From positions 1-64,000 of the forward strand of contig NZ_JZRB01000015.1 of NCBI RefSeq assembly GCF_000964085.1: a DNA stretch of 64,000 nt, given 5' to 3'. Positions 51,329 to 61,239 of this stretch are shown here, in pieces. The DNA is from Luteibacter yeojuensis. GTDB taxonomy: Bacteria; Pseudomonadota; Gammaproteobacteria; Xanthomonadales; Rhodanobacteraceae. A program made the translations under genes and the position numbers. The number at the start of each line of letters is the position of its first letter. Positions within the stretch are counted from its first letter, which is position 1. The notes beneath the pieces were generated by a model, which did no database searches, had not been told where the DNA came from, and was given only the letters and a program-made list of their open reading frames with translations.

Positions 51329-52061
51329 CCTGGCGTGACGGCGGGGATGCCGTGAACGAGGCGATGGAATACACGTAGTCATAGCCAAGCAAGAAGTCAC
51401 GCCCCAGGCTGGCGGCCGGAACCAGCGTACCTGGCTTTGCCGAGAAAACACCGCCCTTCTGGGTATGGACGCCGCACGTGCCTATGCAATTCCACGCGGA
51501 GCCTGGCCCTGACGGCGCCAGCAGCACGTGCACCATGGCCGCGCCGGCGTACTCACCGGCTGGCTTGACGTCATACCCCTGCATCATGCGCTGGCTTTTC
51601 TGCGCGTGGACATTGCCCGCGTAAGCGATGACCGGCCCCTCGGCCAGCAGCGGCACAAGGCTCTCGCCCATGTCGTGGTCGCGCGTATCACCGGATTTCG
51701 TGTAGTCGTCCAGCCAATGCAGCTTCACGGCCCCTGCCTTCTCCCGGGCCAGGAGCCAGACGACAAGCGCCGCCATGGCCTTCGAATGCCGGCCGTCGGT
51801 GCCGAGCCAATCATCGGACGCGAGGTCACGCGACGTCGAACTTTGCTCAAGCGCGACCGTGGGGTGCATGCCGCTGGCGATGTCGTGTTCGACAACGCAG
51901 CGTACGAAGGCCGGGCTTTCGTTGGTGCCGTGTTCTTCGCCGATGAAGACACTTCCCATCTTTGTGAGGGTATCAAGCGTCGGCTTATCGGGGCAGGCCG
52001 CGTGTGCCGCGTTGGCACTGAAGCCGGCCAGCAGGGTCAGGGCCCATCGTGTTGCTCGCAT
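51285..52061 (-). CDS. Exported ChaN/EreA-superfamily protein
   Basis: A 258-residue protein with a signal peptide (~1-21, cleavage after AHA). The motif VFIGEEHGTNESP, a later ALEQSS, and VIAYAGNVHAQK match the superfamily that includes the haem-binding ChaN proteins and erythromycin-esterase-like enzymes; the GE-x-HG and later His are the positions expected for its active or ligand site. It is probably periplasmic. The substrate is unknown. The last ~20 residues (Ala/Thr/Pro-rich) lie in the part that overlaps the convergent gene and may be a recent extension. Confidence 0.7.
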   Translation of the reverse strand: MRATRWALTLLAGFSANAAHAACPDKPTLDTLTKMGSVFIGEEHGTNESPAFVRCVVEHDIASGMHPTVALEQSSTSRDLASDDWLGTDGRHSKAMAALVVWLLAREKAGAVKLHWLDDYTKSGDTRDHDMGESLVPLLAEGPVIAYAGNVHAQKSQRMMQGYDVKPAGEYAGAAMVHVLLAPSGPGSAWNCIGTCGVHTQKGGVFSAKPGTLVPAASLGRDFLLGYDYVYSIASFTASPPSRQATHTPATAPATPHP

Positions 52062-52090
52062 GACAATCCTTATCGTTGATTGGAAGGAAA

Positions 52091-52873
52091 CTAGAACCCG
52101 TAGCGCAGGAACCCGCCGTCGACACCGATCGTTTCACCGGTGACGTAACTGGACGCCGGCAGGCACAGGAACGCCACCGCGCCCGCCACTTCCTCGGGCT
52201 CGCCGATGCGTCCCATGGGCGTGTGGTCGAGCACCTCGTCGAGGTATTCGGCATCGGCCAGCGCCGGGTCGGTACGCTGCGTGCGGATGTACCAAGGCGC
52301 CACGGCGTTGACGCGGATGCCGTCCTCGCCCCATTCGCAGGCGAGGTTGCGGGTGAGCTGGTGGATGGCGGCCTTGGTCATGCCGTAGGGCGAGCCGGTG
52401 CGTACGTGCATGATGCCGGAGACGGAACCGACGTTCACGATGGCGGCATGCGTGTGTTCCACCAGGTGCGGATACGCGAGGCGGCACATCTCGAAGGCCG
52501 AGAACACGTTGAGCTCGAAGATGCCGCGCAGCTCGTGCGGCTCGTAGGCCAGCGTCGTTTTCACGATGTTGCCGCCCACGTTGTTCACGAGGATGGAAAG
52601 ATCGATGTCGAGGTCGTTGACCCAGTCGAAGACGGCCTGGCGATCCTCGTGGTCGGTGAGGTCGGCCGCCATGGCCAGCACCTCCACCTCGGGGCACTCC
52701 TCGGCCAGCTCCTGCGCGGCGGCTTCGAGGGCGGCCTCGTCGCGCGCCACCATGAGCACGTCGGCACCGAGCGCGGCGAGCTCGCGGGCGCAGGCATAGC
52801 CGATGCCCTTGCTGGCGCCGGTGACGAGGGCGGTACGGCCGTCGAGGCGCCAGGCGGCGAGTCGTGGATGCAT
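52091..52873 (-). CDS. SDR-family oxidoreductase (tropinone reductase-like)
   Basis: A 260-residue classical short-chain dehydrogenase. NAD(P) site [30 protein letters not shown], the NNVGGN motif, catalytic Ser in NVGSVSG, and YGMTK (YxxxK). C-terminal [11 protein letters not shown] and [37 protein letters not shown] are typical. The start MHPRLAAW at 52873 has GGAGGA 8 bases upstream; a start five codons earlier is possible. The substrate cannot be told from sequence; tropinone-reductase-like is only the nearest named subgroup. Confidence 0.88.
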   Translation of the reverse strand: MHPRLAAWRLDGRTALVTGASKGIGYACARELAALGADVLMVARDEAALEAAAQELAEECPEVEVLAMAADLTDHEDRQAVFDWVNDLDIDLSILVNNVGGNIVKTTLAYEPHELRGIFELNVFSAFEMCRLAYPHLVEHTHAAIVNVGSVSGIMHVRTGSPYGMTKAAIHQLTRNLACEWGEDGIRVNAVAPWYIRTQRTDPALADAEYLDEVLDHTPMGRIGEPEEVAGAVAFLCLPASSYVTGETIGVDGGFLRYGF

Positions 52874-52917
52874 CGTGTAATCCTCCATGCCGCCGATCGT
52901 ACCGTATGCTCGGGGGC

Positions 52918-53718
52918 ATGGATGCCACGACCCCGCTCCTCGCCATCGACCGCGCCACCGTCCTCCGCGACGGCCGCGCGTTACTCGACCAGCTCTCGCT
53001 GCAAATTGCCCAGGGCCAGCACACGGCCATCCTGGGCCCGAACGGCTCGGGCAAGTCCACGCTGGTGAAGCTGGTGGAGCGGCGGCTCTATCCGCTGGTG
53101 CACGACGATGGCACACCGGTGGTGCGCATCTTCGGCCGCGAGCGCTGGAACGTGGCGGAGCTGCGCTCGCTGCTCGGCGTCGTGTCATCCGACCTGCGGC
53201 GCGAATTCGAAGCCACGCACGAGCGCGCCATCGACACCGTGCTCTCCGGGTTCTTCGCGTCGATGACGCTGGGGCTCGACCACGTGGTGGATGGCGGCAT
53301 GCGCACCCGTGCCGTGGCGGCGCTGGCGCGTGTCGGCGCGGCGCACCTCGCGGAGCGCGATGTCTCCACGCTATCGACGGGCGAGGCGCGCCGCGTGCTC
53401 ATCGCCCGTGCGCTGGTGCACCAGCCGCGCGCCCTGCTGCTCGACGAGCCCTGCGCCGGCCTGGACCCCGGCACGCGGCGCCGCTTCCTCGACCTGCTGC
53501 GCCAGCTCGCCCGCGAAGGCACCACCCTGCTGCTGGTCACCCACCATGTCGAGGAGATCGTGCCCGAGATCGGCCATGTCGTGATGCTGCGCGACGGCGC
53601 GCTGCATGCCGAAGGCCCGAAAGCCGGCCTGCTGGCCGGCGACCGGCTTTCATCGCTGTTCGACTGGGAGATGGAGGTGGCCCATGTCGACGGCTTCTAC
53701 GATGCACGATTGCGTTGA
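52918..53718 (+). CDS. Stand-alone ABC ATPase
   Basis: A 266-residue ATP-binding protein with Walker [14 protein letters not shown], signature LSTGEARR (instead of LSGGQ), Walker [13 protein letters not shown] and switch [13 protein letters not shown]. The sequence is nearest to the single-domain YlmA/ModF-like ATPases, which often lack a known permease. No permease gene is near. It faces away from the SDR gene, with 44 bases between the starts. Confidence 0.85.
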   Translation: MDATTPLLAIDRATVLRDGRALLDQLSLQIAQGQHTAILGPNGSGKSTLVKLVERRLYPLVHDDGTPVVRIFGRERWNVAELRSLLGVVSSDLRREFEATHERAIDTVLSGFFASMTLGLDHVVDGGMRTRAVAALARVGAAHLAERDVSTLSTGEARRVLIARALVHQPRALLLDEPCAGLDPGTRRRFLDLLRQLAREGTTLLLVTHHVEEIVPEIGHVVMLRDGALHAEGPKAGLLAGDRLSSLFDWEMEVAHVDGFYDARLR

Positions 53719-53767
53719 GCACGCCATGGCGGGAGACTCGGGGCCCATGCACCGGGGAACCCACGCC

Positions 53768-53983
53768 ATGATCCGCTACGCCCTGCCCTTGGCCCTCATC
53801 GCCACCTGCGCGGCCTGCTCGAAGCCGCCGCAGCCCGACCAGCAGCCGCCCGCGCCCCAGGCCCGCGCCGCCACGCCGTGGGACGACATGGAAGCGCAGA
53901 AGAAGAAGGCACAGGACGTTCAGAAGACCGTGGACAAGCAGGCCGACGACCAGCGCAAGGCCGTCGACGCGCAGGACCACTAG
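53768..53983 (+). CDS. Small probable lipoprotein
   Basis: A 71-residue protein: MIRYALPLALIATCAACSKPPQ looks like a lipoprotein signal (Cys near 17, after CAA), then a proline-rich stretch and a charged, probably helical tail (MEAQKKKAQDVQKTVDKQADDQRKAVDAQ) that might form a coiled coil. It is found 49 bases after the ABC ATPase. No family recognised; the pattern resembles small envelope lipoproteins of unknown role. Confidence 0.6.
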   Translation: MIRYALPLALIATCAACSKPPQPDQQPPAPQARAATPWDDMEAQKKKAQDVQKTVDKQADDQRKAVDAQDH

Positions 53984-53987
53984 CCCC

Positions 53988-55913
53988 TTAGCGGGGCGAG
54001 CAGAAGCAGTAGGCGTACACGTGCGGCTTGCCGGCTTCCGCGCTGCGGAACAGCGCGAACTCCGGCGCCAGCTTCGGCAGCTCGGCCACCCACGACGGCA
54101 GGTGCATGCCCCACGACAGCGCGACGCGGGCTTCGCTGCTATCGCCCACGCTGGTGAGGAAGCGCTCGAACGCCCCCATCGGCTTCTCGGCGTAACGGAC
54201 GTTGAAATCCTTGCCGAGGCTGGCCTGTTGGGCGGCATCGGCGATGGCATCCTGCAAGTTGCCGAGGCGATCGACGAGGCCACGCTGCATGGCCTGCTCG
54301 CCTGTCCACACGCGGCCCTGGGCGATGCTGTCGATGGCGGCGAAATCCTTGCCGCGGGCACGCGCCACGCCGCCGACGAAATCGCGGTAGCCCTTGTCGA
54401 TGATGCTCTGGATCAGCACGCCCACCTTCGGGTCGAGCGGGCGGGTCATGTCGAACGCGCCGGCAAGCGGGCTGGTGCCCACGCCATCGCTCGTCACGCC
54501 GATCTTCGAGAGCGTGTCGGGCACGGTGAAGAACATGCCGAAGATGCCGATGGAGCCGGTGATGGTGTTCGGCTCGGCGTAGATGCGGTTGGCGTTCATC
54601 GAGATCCAGTAGCCGCCGCTGGCGGCCACGTCACCCATCGACACCACGACGGGGATGCCCGCTTCGCGCGTCAGCTCCACTTCGCGACGGATCTGCTCGG
54701 CGGCGTACACCTCGCCGCCGGGCGAGTTCACGCGCAGCACCAGCGCGCGCGTGCGGCGGTCGTGGCGCACGGCGCGGATGAGCGCCGCGGTGGAATCACC
54801 GCCGATGGTGCCCTGCGCCTGCTTGCCGCCGGTGATCTCGCCTTCGGCCACCACCACGGCGACGCCCGGCCCGGTCTGCAGCATGTCGGTGGTGCCAAGG
54901 CCACGATCGGAAAGATAGGTGGCCAGCTCCACGTGGCGGAAGCCGTTGTTCTTTTCACCCGCCGGCACGCCCTCCTTGCGCAGCATGCGGACGATGTCCT
55001 GGTCGGTGGCGATGCCATCCACCAGTTTCTCGTCGACGGCCAGCTGGGCCAGGCTGCCCTTGGCGTCGCGCACGCGGTCGGCGAGGTCGTCGACATCGGC
55101 GCGCAGCGCGGCCGGGTCGATATGGCGCAGCGTGGCCACCTCGTTGACCCACGTGCCCCACAGGCCGCCGAGCCAGTAGGCGTCGGCTTCCTTCGACTCG
55201 GGCGAGGCGTGGTCGAGGATGAACGGCTCCGCGGCGCTCTTGAACTGGCCCACGCGGAACAGGTGCACCTGCACGCCGAGCTTGTCGAGCAGATCCTTGT
55301 AGAAGAGGCGGTAATTGGCGAGGCCCGTGGCAATGACGCCGCCCTGCGGATCGATGTAGACCTTGTCGGCGTGCGCGGCCAGGTAGTACTGGCCCTGCTC
55401 GAGGTTCGCACCCCATGCCATCACCGGCTTGCCCGCGGCGCGGAAGCGATCGAGCGCCGAACCCACTTCGCGCAGCGCGGCAAAGCCACCGGCCTGCAGC
55501 TTGTCGGTGCGCAGCAGGATGCGGCTGATGCGGTCGTCCTTCGCGGCGGTATCGATGGCGCGGACCAGGTCACGCACCTGCACCTGCTTCACGCCATCGC
55601 CCGACATGCGCGACACGGCACGCGACAGCGGGTCGGCGCTGTATTGCTCGACCAGCGCGCCATCGGGCGCGATCACCAGCACGGTCTTGTCGTCGATCTT
55701 GCTGCCGCGGCTGCCAACGAACACCGCCAGGAAAAAGAGGGCCAGCACGCCGAAGAACAGCACGTTGATAATCACCAGGCGGGTGATGTTCAGGCCACGG
55801 CCCAGCCCGCGCATGAACCGGCCGAAGCCGTTGCGGCGGGGGGGCGGCACCGCCGGCACGGGCGAGGGGCGTCCGGGCAGGGGCGGCGGCGTGCTGTTGA
55901 ACGAATCCGTCAT
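53988..55913 (-). CDS. sppA: Signal peptide peptidase SppA (67K type)
   Basis: A 641-residue inner-membrane serine peptidase of family S49 that degrades cleaved signal peptides (E. coli SppA is 618). A proline-rich cytoplasmic start, one helix at ~46-67, then two S49 halves. The catalytic lysine lies in AAHADKVYIDPQGG of the first half and the serine in DVAASGGYWISM of the second, as in E. coli; GSIGIFGMFFT and VWTGEQAMQRGLVDRLG are also typical. The start MTDSFNS at 55913; the open frame to 56165 overlaps the MATE gene. Confidence 0.94.
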   Translation of the reverse strand: MTDSFNSTPPPLPGRPSPVPAVPPPRRNGFGRFMRGLGRGLNITRLVIINVLFFGVLALFFLAVFVGSRGSKIDDKTVLVIAPDGALVEQYSADPLSRAVSRMSGDGVKQVQVRDLVRAIDTAAKDDRISRILLRTDKLQAGGFAALREVGSALDRFRAAGKPVMAWGANLEQGQYYLAAHADKVYIDPQGGVIATGLANYRLFYKDLLDKLGVQVHLFRVGQFKSAAEPFILDHASPESKEADAYWLGGLWGTWVNEVATLRHIDPAALRADVDDLADRVRDAKGSLAQLAVDEKLVDGIATDQDIVRMLRKEGVPAGEKNNGFRHVELATYLSDRGLGTTDMLQTGPGVAVVVAEGEITGGKQAQGTIGGDSTAALIRAVRHDRRTRALVLRVNSPGGEVYAAEQIRREVELTREAGIPVVVSMGDVAASGGYWISMNANRIYAEPNTITGSIGIFGMFFTVPDTLSKIGVTSDGVGTSPLAGAFDMTRPLDPKVGVLIQSIIDKGYRDFVGGVARARGKDFAAIDSIAQGRVWTGEQAMQRGLVDRLGNLQDAIADAAQQASLGKDFNVRYAEKPMGAFERFLTSVGDSSEARVALSWGMHLPSWVAELPKLAPEFALFRSAEAGKPHVYAYCFCSPR

Positions 55914-55965
55914 CGTTGGGTTTCCATCCGGTTTGGGCGCAGGGTAACGCGTCGGCCCGTTGGCA

Positions 55966-57351
55966 TCACGTGTGGAATGGCACGGGGGCGCTGCCGACGT
56001 CCGCGGGCCAGTCGGCGCGGCCGCTGGTGCGCCAGAAACGGGCGAACAGCAGCACCGCCGCGACGCTGAGGCCAGCCACCAGGCCCATCCACATGCCGCG
56101 GGCGCCCAGCCCATGCGGGAAGGCCAGGTACCAGCCCACCGGCATGCCGACCACCCAGTAGGCAAAAAGGGTGAGCGCCATGGGCACGCGGGTATCCTTC
56201 AGGCCGCGCAAGGCGCCATTGGACGCCACCTGGATGCCATCGGCGAACTGGAACACGCCCGCCAGCAACATCAGCTGCGCCGCCGTGGCCACCACGGCGG
56301 CATCGTTCGTATAAAGCTGCGCGATGGGCGTGGGCAGCAGGATCATGATGCCGGACGAGAACAGCTGGGTGACAAGCACCAGCAGCAGGCCCGAGAGCCC
56401 CGCGTAACGCACGCCGAGGGCATCGCGGCGGCCCGCGGCGTTGCCCACGCGCACCGTGATGGCCATGGAGACCCCGAGAGGCACCATGAAGGCCACCTGC
56501 GCCACGTTGAGCGCCACATGGTGGGCGGCGGATACCGTCTCGCCCAGGCGGCCGATGAGCAGCGCCACGGCCACGAACAGGCCCGCTTCCATCAGCAGGG
56601 TCACCGCCATGGGCAGGCCCACGTGCAGCAGCTGGCGGATCTGCCCCCAGTTGGGCGGCGCCATGCGCGTGCGCAGGTTGAGGTCGCGGTAGTTACGGTG
56701 CGTGAGCACGTAGGTGGCGAAGCCCAGCATCTCGACCCAGAGCACGATGGCGGTGGCGATGCCGCTGCCGCGCGCGCCCATGGCCGGGAAGCCCAGCTTG
56801 CCGTACATGAGCACGTAGCCCAGCGGCGCCAGCAGCGCCGTGCCCAGCAGGCTGAAATACAGCGCGGGCTTGGGCAGCGAGAGGCCATCGGAGAGGCCGC
56901 GCAGCGTGAAATACACGGTGAGCGCGGGTGCGGCGAAGGCAATGGCGTGCAGGAACGCCTCGACATCCGCGCGCATGGTGGGCACCACCTTGAACACCGC
57001 CATGAGCGGCGACGCGTGCCAGACAGCCACGCCGAGGACGAGGCCGAGTACCAGCGCGATGTACATGGCCTGGTGGAACACCGGCCCCACCTCGCCACGC
57101 CGGTTGGCGCCATCGAGCTGGGCGACCGTGGGCGGCACCGACATCATGGTGCCGATGCCGGTGACGATGGCCAGCACCCAGATGTTCACACCGGTGACCA
57201 CCGACGCCTGCGTGTGGGCGCCCTGGTGGCCAGCCAGCACGGCGTCGACCACATTGGGGCCAACGGAAGAAAGCTGCGCGGCGATGATCGGCAGGGCCAG
57301 CCGGGTGGTGGCCCCGATCTCGCGGCGCGCACGGGCGCGGTCGAGGGGCAT
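55966..57351 (-). CDS. MATE-family multidrug efflux transporter
   Basis: A 461-residue inner-membrane protein with 12 hydrophobic segments and MATE motifs in each half (VVDAVLAGHQGAHTQASV; VPPTVAQLDGANRRGEV; VPLGVSMAITVRVGNAAGRRD; QVASNGALRGLKDTRVPM). It is closest to NorM, which exports cationic drugs in exchange for sodium or protons. The start is ATG 57351. It lies upstream of sppA on the same strand (52 bases), but there is no functional tie. Confidence 0.92.
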   Translation of the reverse strand: MPLDRARARREIGATTRLALPIIAAQLSSVGPNVVDAVLAGHQGAHTQASVVTGVNIWVLAIVTGIGTMMSVPPTVAQLDGANRRGEVGPVFHQAMYIALVLGLVLGVAVWHASPLMAVFKVVPTMRADVEAFLHAIAFAAPALTVYFTLRGLSDGLSLPKPALYFSLLGTALLAPLGYVLMYGKLGFPAMGARGSGIATAIVLWVEMLGFATYVLTHRNYRDLNLRTRMAPPNWGQIRQLLHVGLPMAVTLLMEAGLFVAVALLIGRLGETVSAAHHVALNVAQVAFMVPLGVSMAITVRVGNAAGRRDALGVRYAGLSGLLLVLVTQLFSSGIMILLPTPIAQLYTNDAAVVATAAQLMLLAGVFQFADGIQVASNGALRGLKDTRVPMALTLFAYWVVGMPVGWYLAFPHGLGARGMWMGLVAGLSVAAVLLFARFWRTSGRADWPADVGSAPVPFHT

Positions 57352-57442
57352 CGGGTAATCAAGACGTATGGGCCGCCCATTGTACCCGGGCCCGTGCCAT
57401 CATCCGCACCGGGAAGGGGACCAAGACCGGGGAAACGAACGG

Positions 57443-58606
57443 ATGAACGAACTCAAGCCGTCGCCCGCGCTGCAGTGCGCGAATTGCGAGGCCGTGCTGC
57501 AGGGCGAGTTCTGCCACGCATGCGGCCAGTCGATCCACAGCGTGCTGCGGCCTGTCTCGCACATGCTGGAGGATGCCGGCGACATCTTCTTCCACATGGA
57601 CGAACGCATCGTCCATACCGTGCCGCCCCTCTATACGAAGCCCGGCTTCCTCACCCTCGAGTACTTCTCGGGCCGGCGCGTGCGCTACATCGCGCCGTTC
57701 CGCCTCATGTTCGTGTTCTGCCTGCTGTGCTTCTTCTTCATGCACGTGGCCATCAACGGCGTGAGCTTCGGCGCCCACGAGAAGAGCGAGGCCGATACCC
57801 TGAGCCAGCTCGCGCAGGCCGACGACGCGGACGAGGTGCACGAGATCTACACGCGTGAGACCCGTGCGCTATTGTCGACGCAAAGCGACCCGGCCACGCC
57901 GGCGGTGGTGAAGAGCGGTCTCGACCATGTGCAGGGGATGATGCGCGACGCCGCCAACAAGCGGCTCGCCGAGCTCAAGGCGCCGCCCATCCAGCCGCAG
58001 GGCAGCGGCGGCGATGACGACGTCAAGCTGAAGCCGGTGCGGATCTTCAACGACGGCACCGGCGACCTCACCTTCCACGTCACCTGGTTGCCCGACGCGG
58101 TGAATGCGCGCCTCAACGCCGGCCTGGACCGTCTGAAGGCCAACCTCACCCTGGCGACCAACCCCGGCCCCCAGCAGAAGGAGGCCATCCATCGCATCGT
58201 CGAGGGCATCTTCGGCGTGCTGCCGCAGACCATGTTCGTCATGATCCCGGTGTTCGCGCTGCTGCTGAAGCTGTTCTATGTGTTCAGGCGGCGGCTGTAC
58301 GTCGAGCACCTTATCGTGGCCCTGCACAGCCACGCCTTCCTGTTCTTCGCCCTGATGCTGCTCACCCTGCTGGGCTTCGCGGCATCCGCCATCAAGGGCC
58401 ACGTGCCGGTCGCCGGTACGCTGATCACCCTGGTGAGCGTCGCCATGTGGATCTGGATGCCCGTGTACCTCCTGCTGATGCAGAAGCGCGTCTACCGCCA
58501 GGGATGGGGCATGACTATCCTTAAGTATTGGTTGATAGGCAGCGTCTATTTCTGGCTACTGTTCTTCGCGGTGCTCATCGCCGTCATCATCGGTATTTCC
58601 CACTAG
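57443..58606 (+). CDS. DUF3667 membrane protein with zinc ribbon
   Basis: A 387-residue protein. Cysteines 12, 15, 24 and 27 (CANC...CHAC) make a small N-terminal zinc ribbon. DUF3667 follows (PVSHMLEDAGDIFFHMDERIVHTVPPLYTKPGFLTLEYFSGRRVRYIAPFRL), then a hydrophobic segment at ~90-110, a long charged loop, and four hydrophobic segments from ~255 to the end. The family is common in this group and its role is unknown. The ATG at 57443 has a weak ribosome binding site (ACGGATG context), and the gene is divergent from the MATE gene. Confidence 0.82.
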   Translation: MNELKPSPALQCANCEAVLQGEFCHACGQSIHSVLRPVSHMLEDAGDIFFHMDERIVHTVPPLYTKPGFLTLEYFSGRRVRYIAPFRLMFVFCLLCFFFMHVAINGVSFGAHEKSEADTLSQLAQADDADEVHEIYTRETRALLSTQSDPATPAVVKSGLDHVQGMMRDAANKRLAELKAPPIQPQGSGGDDDVKLKPVRIFNDGTGDLTFHVTWLPDAVNARLNAGLDRLKANLTLATNPGPQQKEAIHRIVEGIFGVLPQTMFVMIPVFALLLKLFYVFRRRLYVEHLIVALHSHAFLFFALMLLTLLGFAASAIKGHVPVAGTLITLVSVAMWIWMPVYLLLMQKRVYRQGWGMTILKYWLIGSVYFWLLFFAVLIAVIIGISH

Positions 58607-58976
58607 GATTTTTTCCTACCCGGCAAGTGGTTGTGCACAGGCAGCGAGGTCCCTTCGCCTTTGTCAAGGTTTTGCGGACGCCGAGTGAACCCCGCTGGCA
58701 AGTCATTTTCAAATATCTGATTTATAAGTACATTTCAGCTTGGTTAAAATGTGTTCAACGTGACCCCGGTGGCTTAACCATGCGCCTGAAGGGCCTCCAT
58801 CCGAAGCTCATCCACAGACTTATCCACAGCAGTTGTGGATAAGATGGAAAGGTCCCGGCCTACGGGCACTTAGGGTGGATTCCTCCTTAGAAACACCTCA
58901 AGGCGGTCCAAGTGGTCGCCACCGTGGTCAATCATTGACCAGCGAAATCGCCAGACCCCGTTAAACTAGGCCTCGC
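58607..58976. other. AT-richer intergenic region before priA
   Basis: 370 bases with no gene. The part from ~58690 to 58765 (CAAATATCTGATTTATAAG ... GGTTAAAATG) is strikingly AT-rich for this genome, and a DnaA-box cluster follows it (separate entry). The remainder up to the priA ATG has no clear promoter. Confidence 0.6.
58808..58842. promoter_or_regulatory. Cluster of three DnaA boxes
   Basis: TCATCCACA (58808-58816, one mismatch), TTATCCACA (58820-58828, perfect) and TGTGGATAA (58834-58842, perfect, inverted) within 35 bases. The last two form a perfect inverted repeat CTTATCCACA/TGTGGATAAG. DnaA is the replication initiator; clusters like this occur in origins, in DnaA-titrating or reactivating sites, and in DnaA-controlled promoters. 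No dnaA gene is present, so a main oriC is unlikely but not excluded. Confidence 0.7.
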
Positions 58977-61151
58977 ATGACCGCCGTCCTCCGCGTCGCC
59001 CTTCCGGTTCCCCTCCTCACCCTGTTCGACTACCTGCCACCCCTGGCCGGGGTCGCCGGGGCAGGGTCGCGCGTGCGCGTGCCGTTCGGCCGGGGCGAGA
59101 TGGTGGGCATCGTCATCGACCCGGCGGCCGAGGCGGCCGTCGGGGCAAAGCGGTTGAAGCGGGCGGCCGAGGTGCTCGACGACGCCCCGTTGCTCGACGC
59201 CGAGTTGCTGGCCACGTTGTCGTGGGCGGCCGAGTACTGGGCCGGCGCCCCCGGCGAGGCCTTTGCCAACGCCCTGCCCCTGGCCCTGCGCGAACCGAAG
59301 CCATTGCCGGCCACCGGCCGCGAGGTGTGGGCGCTGACGATGCAGGGCCGCAGCGCCCGCGACGCCCGCAGCCGCAAGGGCGGGTCCGCCGCCCTGCTCG
59401 AGGCGCTCCACGCCGGCCCACGCGCCGCTGATGAACTGGGCTTCGCCCTGCCTGACTGGCGCGCCGCCGCGCGTCGCCTCATCGAGGCGGGGCTGGTCGA
59501 GAAACTGGAACTGAAGGAGGCTACCTTGCCCGCCGCGCCGGCACCGGGCCCGGCACTGAGCGCCGAGCAGGCGGCCGCGGTGGCCGGGGTCGCCGAGGGC
59601 TTTGGCGGCTTCCAGCCCTACCTGCTCGATGGCGTCACCGGCAGCGGCAAGACCGAGGTGTACCTCGCCCTGATCGAGAAGGCCCTGGCGGAGGGCCGGC
59701 AGACCCTCCTGCTGGTGCCGGAGATCGGCCTCGCCCCGCAGACCGTACGCCGCCTCCGCGAACGCCTGGGCATCGCCATCGAGGTGCTGCATTCCAACCT
59801 CGCCGAGGGCGACCGCGCCCGGGCGTGGCTGCGGGCGCGCGAGGGCACGGCGAAGGTGGTGATCGGCACGCGCTCGGCGGTCTTCACGCCGCTGCCGCAT
59901 GCCGGCCTGGTCATCGTCGACGAGGAGCACGACCCCTCTTACAAGCAGCAAGAAGGTTTCCGCTACCACGCCCGCGACCTGGCCCTGGTGCGCGCCCGCG
60001 CGCACGGCGTGCCGGTGGTGCTGGGCTCCGCCACGCCTTCCCTGGAAAGCCTCGCCAACGTCGAAGCCGGGCGCTACAAGCGGCTCGTGCTGCGCGCCCG
60101 CCCGGGTGCCGCGCAACCCACGCGCGTGCAGATCGTGGACATGCGCGCGCAGCGCCTCGACCACGGCCTGTCGCCCACGCTGGTGCACGCCGTGGCGGCG
60201 TGCGTGGGCCGCGGCGAACAGGCGCTGGTGTTCCGCAACCGCCGCGGCTATGCGCCCGTGCTGCTCTGCCACGACTGCGGCTGGCATGCCGATTGCCCGC
60301 GCTGCGACCGCCCCATGACCCTGCACGCCGGCCGCCGCCGGCTCATCTGCCACCACTGCGACAACACCGTGGCGCAGCCCGCCGCGTGCCCCGCGTGCGG
60401 TTCGGCGAACCTCAGCCCGCAGGGCCAGGGCACCGAGCGGCTGGAAGAGGCGCTGGCCGAGCGTTTCCCCGGCGTGCCCGTGCTGCGCATCGACCGCGAG
60501 ACGACGCGGCGGCGCGAGGCCTTCGGCGAGATCCTCGACGGCCTGCGCGACGACAAGCCGGCCATCCTCGTGGGCACGCAGATGCTGGCCAAGGGGCACG
60601 ACCTGCCGAACCTCACCCTGGTGGCCATCGTGGGCGTGGACGAAGGCCTGCACAGCGTCGACTTCCGCGCCAGCGAGCGGCTGGCCCAGCTCGTGGTGCA
60701 GGTGGCGGGCCGTGCGGGCCGCGCCACGCGCCCCGGCAGCGTGCTGCTGCAGACCCACCACCCCGACCACCCGATGCTGCATGCCCTGCTCCGCGGCGGC
60801 TATGCGGCCGTGGCGGGCGAGCTGCTCACCGAGCGCCGCCTGCTCGAGCTGCCGCCGTTCTCGCACCAGGTGCTGCTGCGCGCGGACGCGCATGGCCGCG
60901 CGGAAGTGGATGCATTTCTCCACGACGCCCACCTCGCGGTGGGCGAGCCCGGCGACCTGCGCCTTTCCGGCCCCATGCCCGCCCCCATGCCCCTGCGCGC
61001 GGGCCGGCACCGCGGGCAGCTGCTGGTCGAGGCCTCGACGCGCGCGCGCCTCCACGGGTTCCTGAGGCCCTGGCAGCACGCGCTGGCTGGCCTGCCCGCG
61101 GCCCGCAAGGTGCGCTGGAGCCTTGATGTCGACCCCATCGACCTATATTGA
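58977..61151 (+). CDS. priA: Primosomal protein N' (replication restart helicase PriA)
   Basis: A 724-residue helicase that loads the replisome at stalled forks. N-terminal DNA-binding domain ~1-190; Walker [17 protein letters not shown]-type box [11 protein letters not shown], then the zinc-binding cysteines ([17 protein letters not shown] ... CHHCDN ... CPACGS) and motifs [17 protein letters not shown] and QVAGRAGRA. It begins 135 bases after a DnaA-box cluster. Its 3' end is followed closely by tal. Confidence 0.95.
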   Translation: MTAVLRVALPVPLLTLFDYLPPLAGVAGAGSRVRVPFGRGEMVGIVIDPAAEAAVGAKRLKRAAEVLDDAPLLDAELLATLSWAAEYWAGAPGEAFANALPLALREPKPLPATGREVWALTMQGRSARDARSRKGGSAALLEALHAGPRAADELGFALPDWRAAARRLIEAGLVEKLELKEATLPAAPAPGPALSAEQAAAVAGVAEGFGGFQPYLLDGVTGSGKTEVYLALIEKALAEGRQTLLLVPEIGLAPQTVRRLRERLGIAIEVLHSNLAEGDRARAWLRAREGTAKVVIGTRSAVFTPLPHAGLVIVDEEHDPSYKQQEGFRYHARDLALVRARAHGVPVVLGSATPSLESLANVEAGRYKRLVLRARPGAAQPTRVQIVDMRAQRLDHGLSPTLVHAVAACVGRGEQALVFRNRRGYAPVLLCHDCGWHADCPRCDRPMTLHAGRRRLICHHCDNTVAQPAACPACGSANLSPQGQGTERLEEALAERFPGVPVLRIDRETTRRREAFGEILDGLRDDKPAILVGTQMLAKGHDLPNLTLVAIVGVDEGLHSVDFRASERLAQLVVQVAGRAGRATRPGSVLLQTHHPDHPMLHALLRGGYAAVAGELLTERRLLELPPFSHQVLLRADAHGRAEVDAFLHDAHLAVGEPGDLRLSGPMPAPMPLRAGRHRGQLLVEASTRARLHGFLRPWQHALAGLPAARKVRWSLDVDPIDLY

Positions 61152-61239
61152 ACATGGCAACCGATACCATCGGATGCCTACCCCCGCTGCCGCCATGGCG
61201 CGACAATCTTTTTCCCCACAGGTAACGGAAGCTCCCAAC

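Noticed and set aside
58932-61079. 715-codon minus-strand frame opposite priA
   Set aside because: priA has all helicase and zinc motifs; the opposite frame has none.
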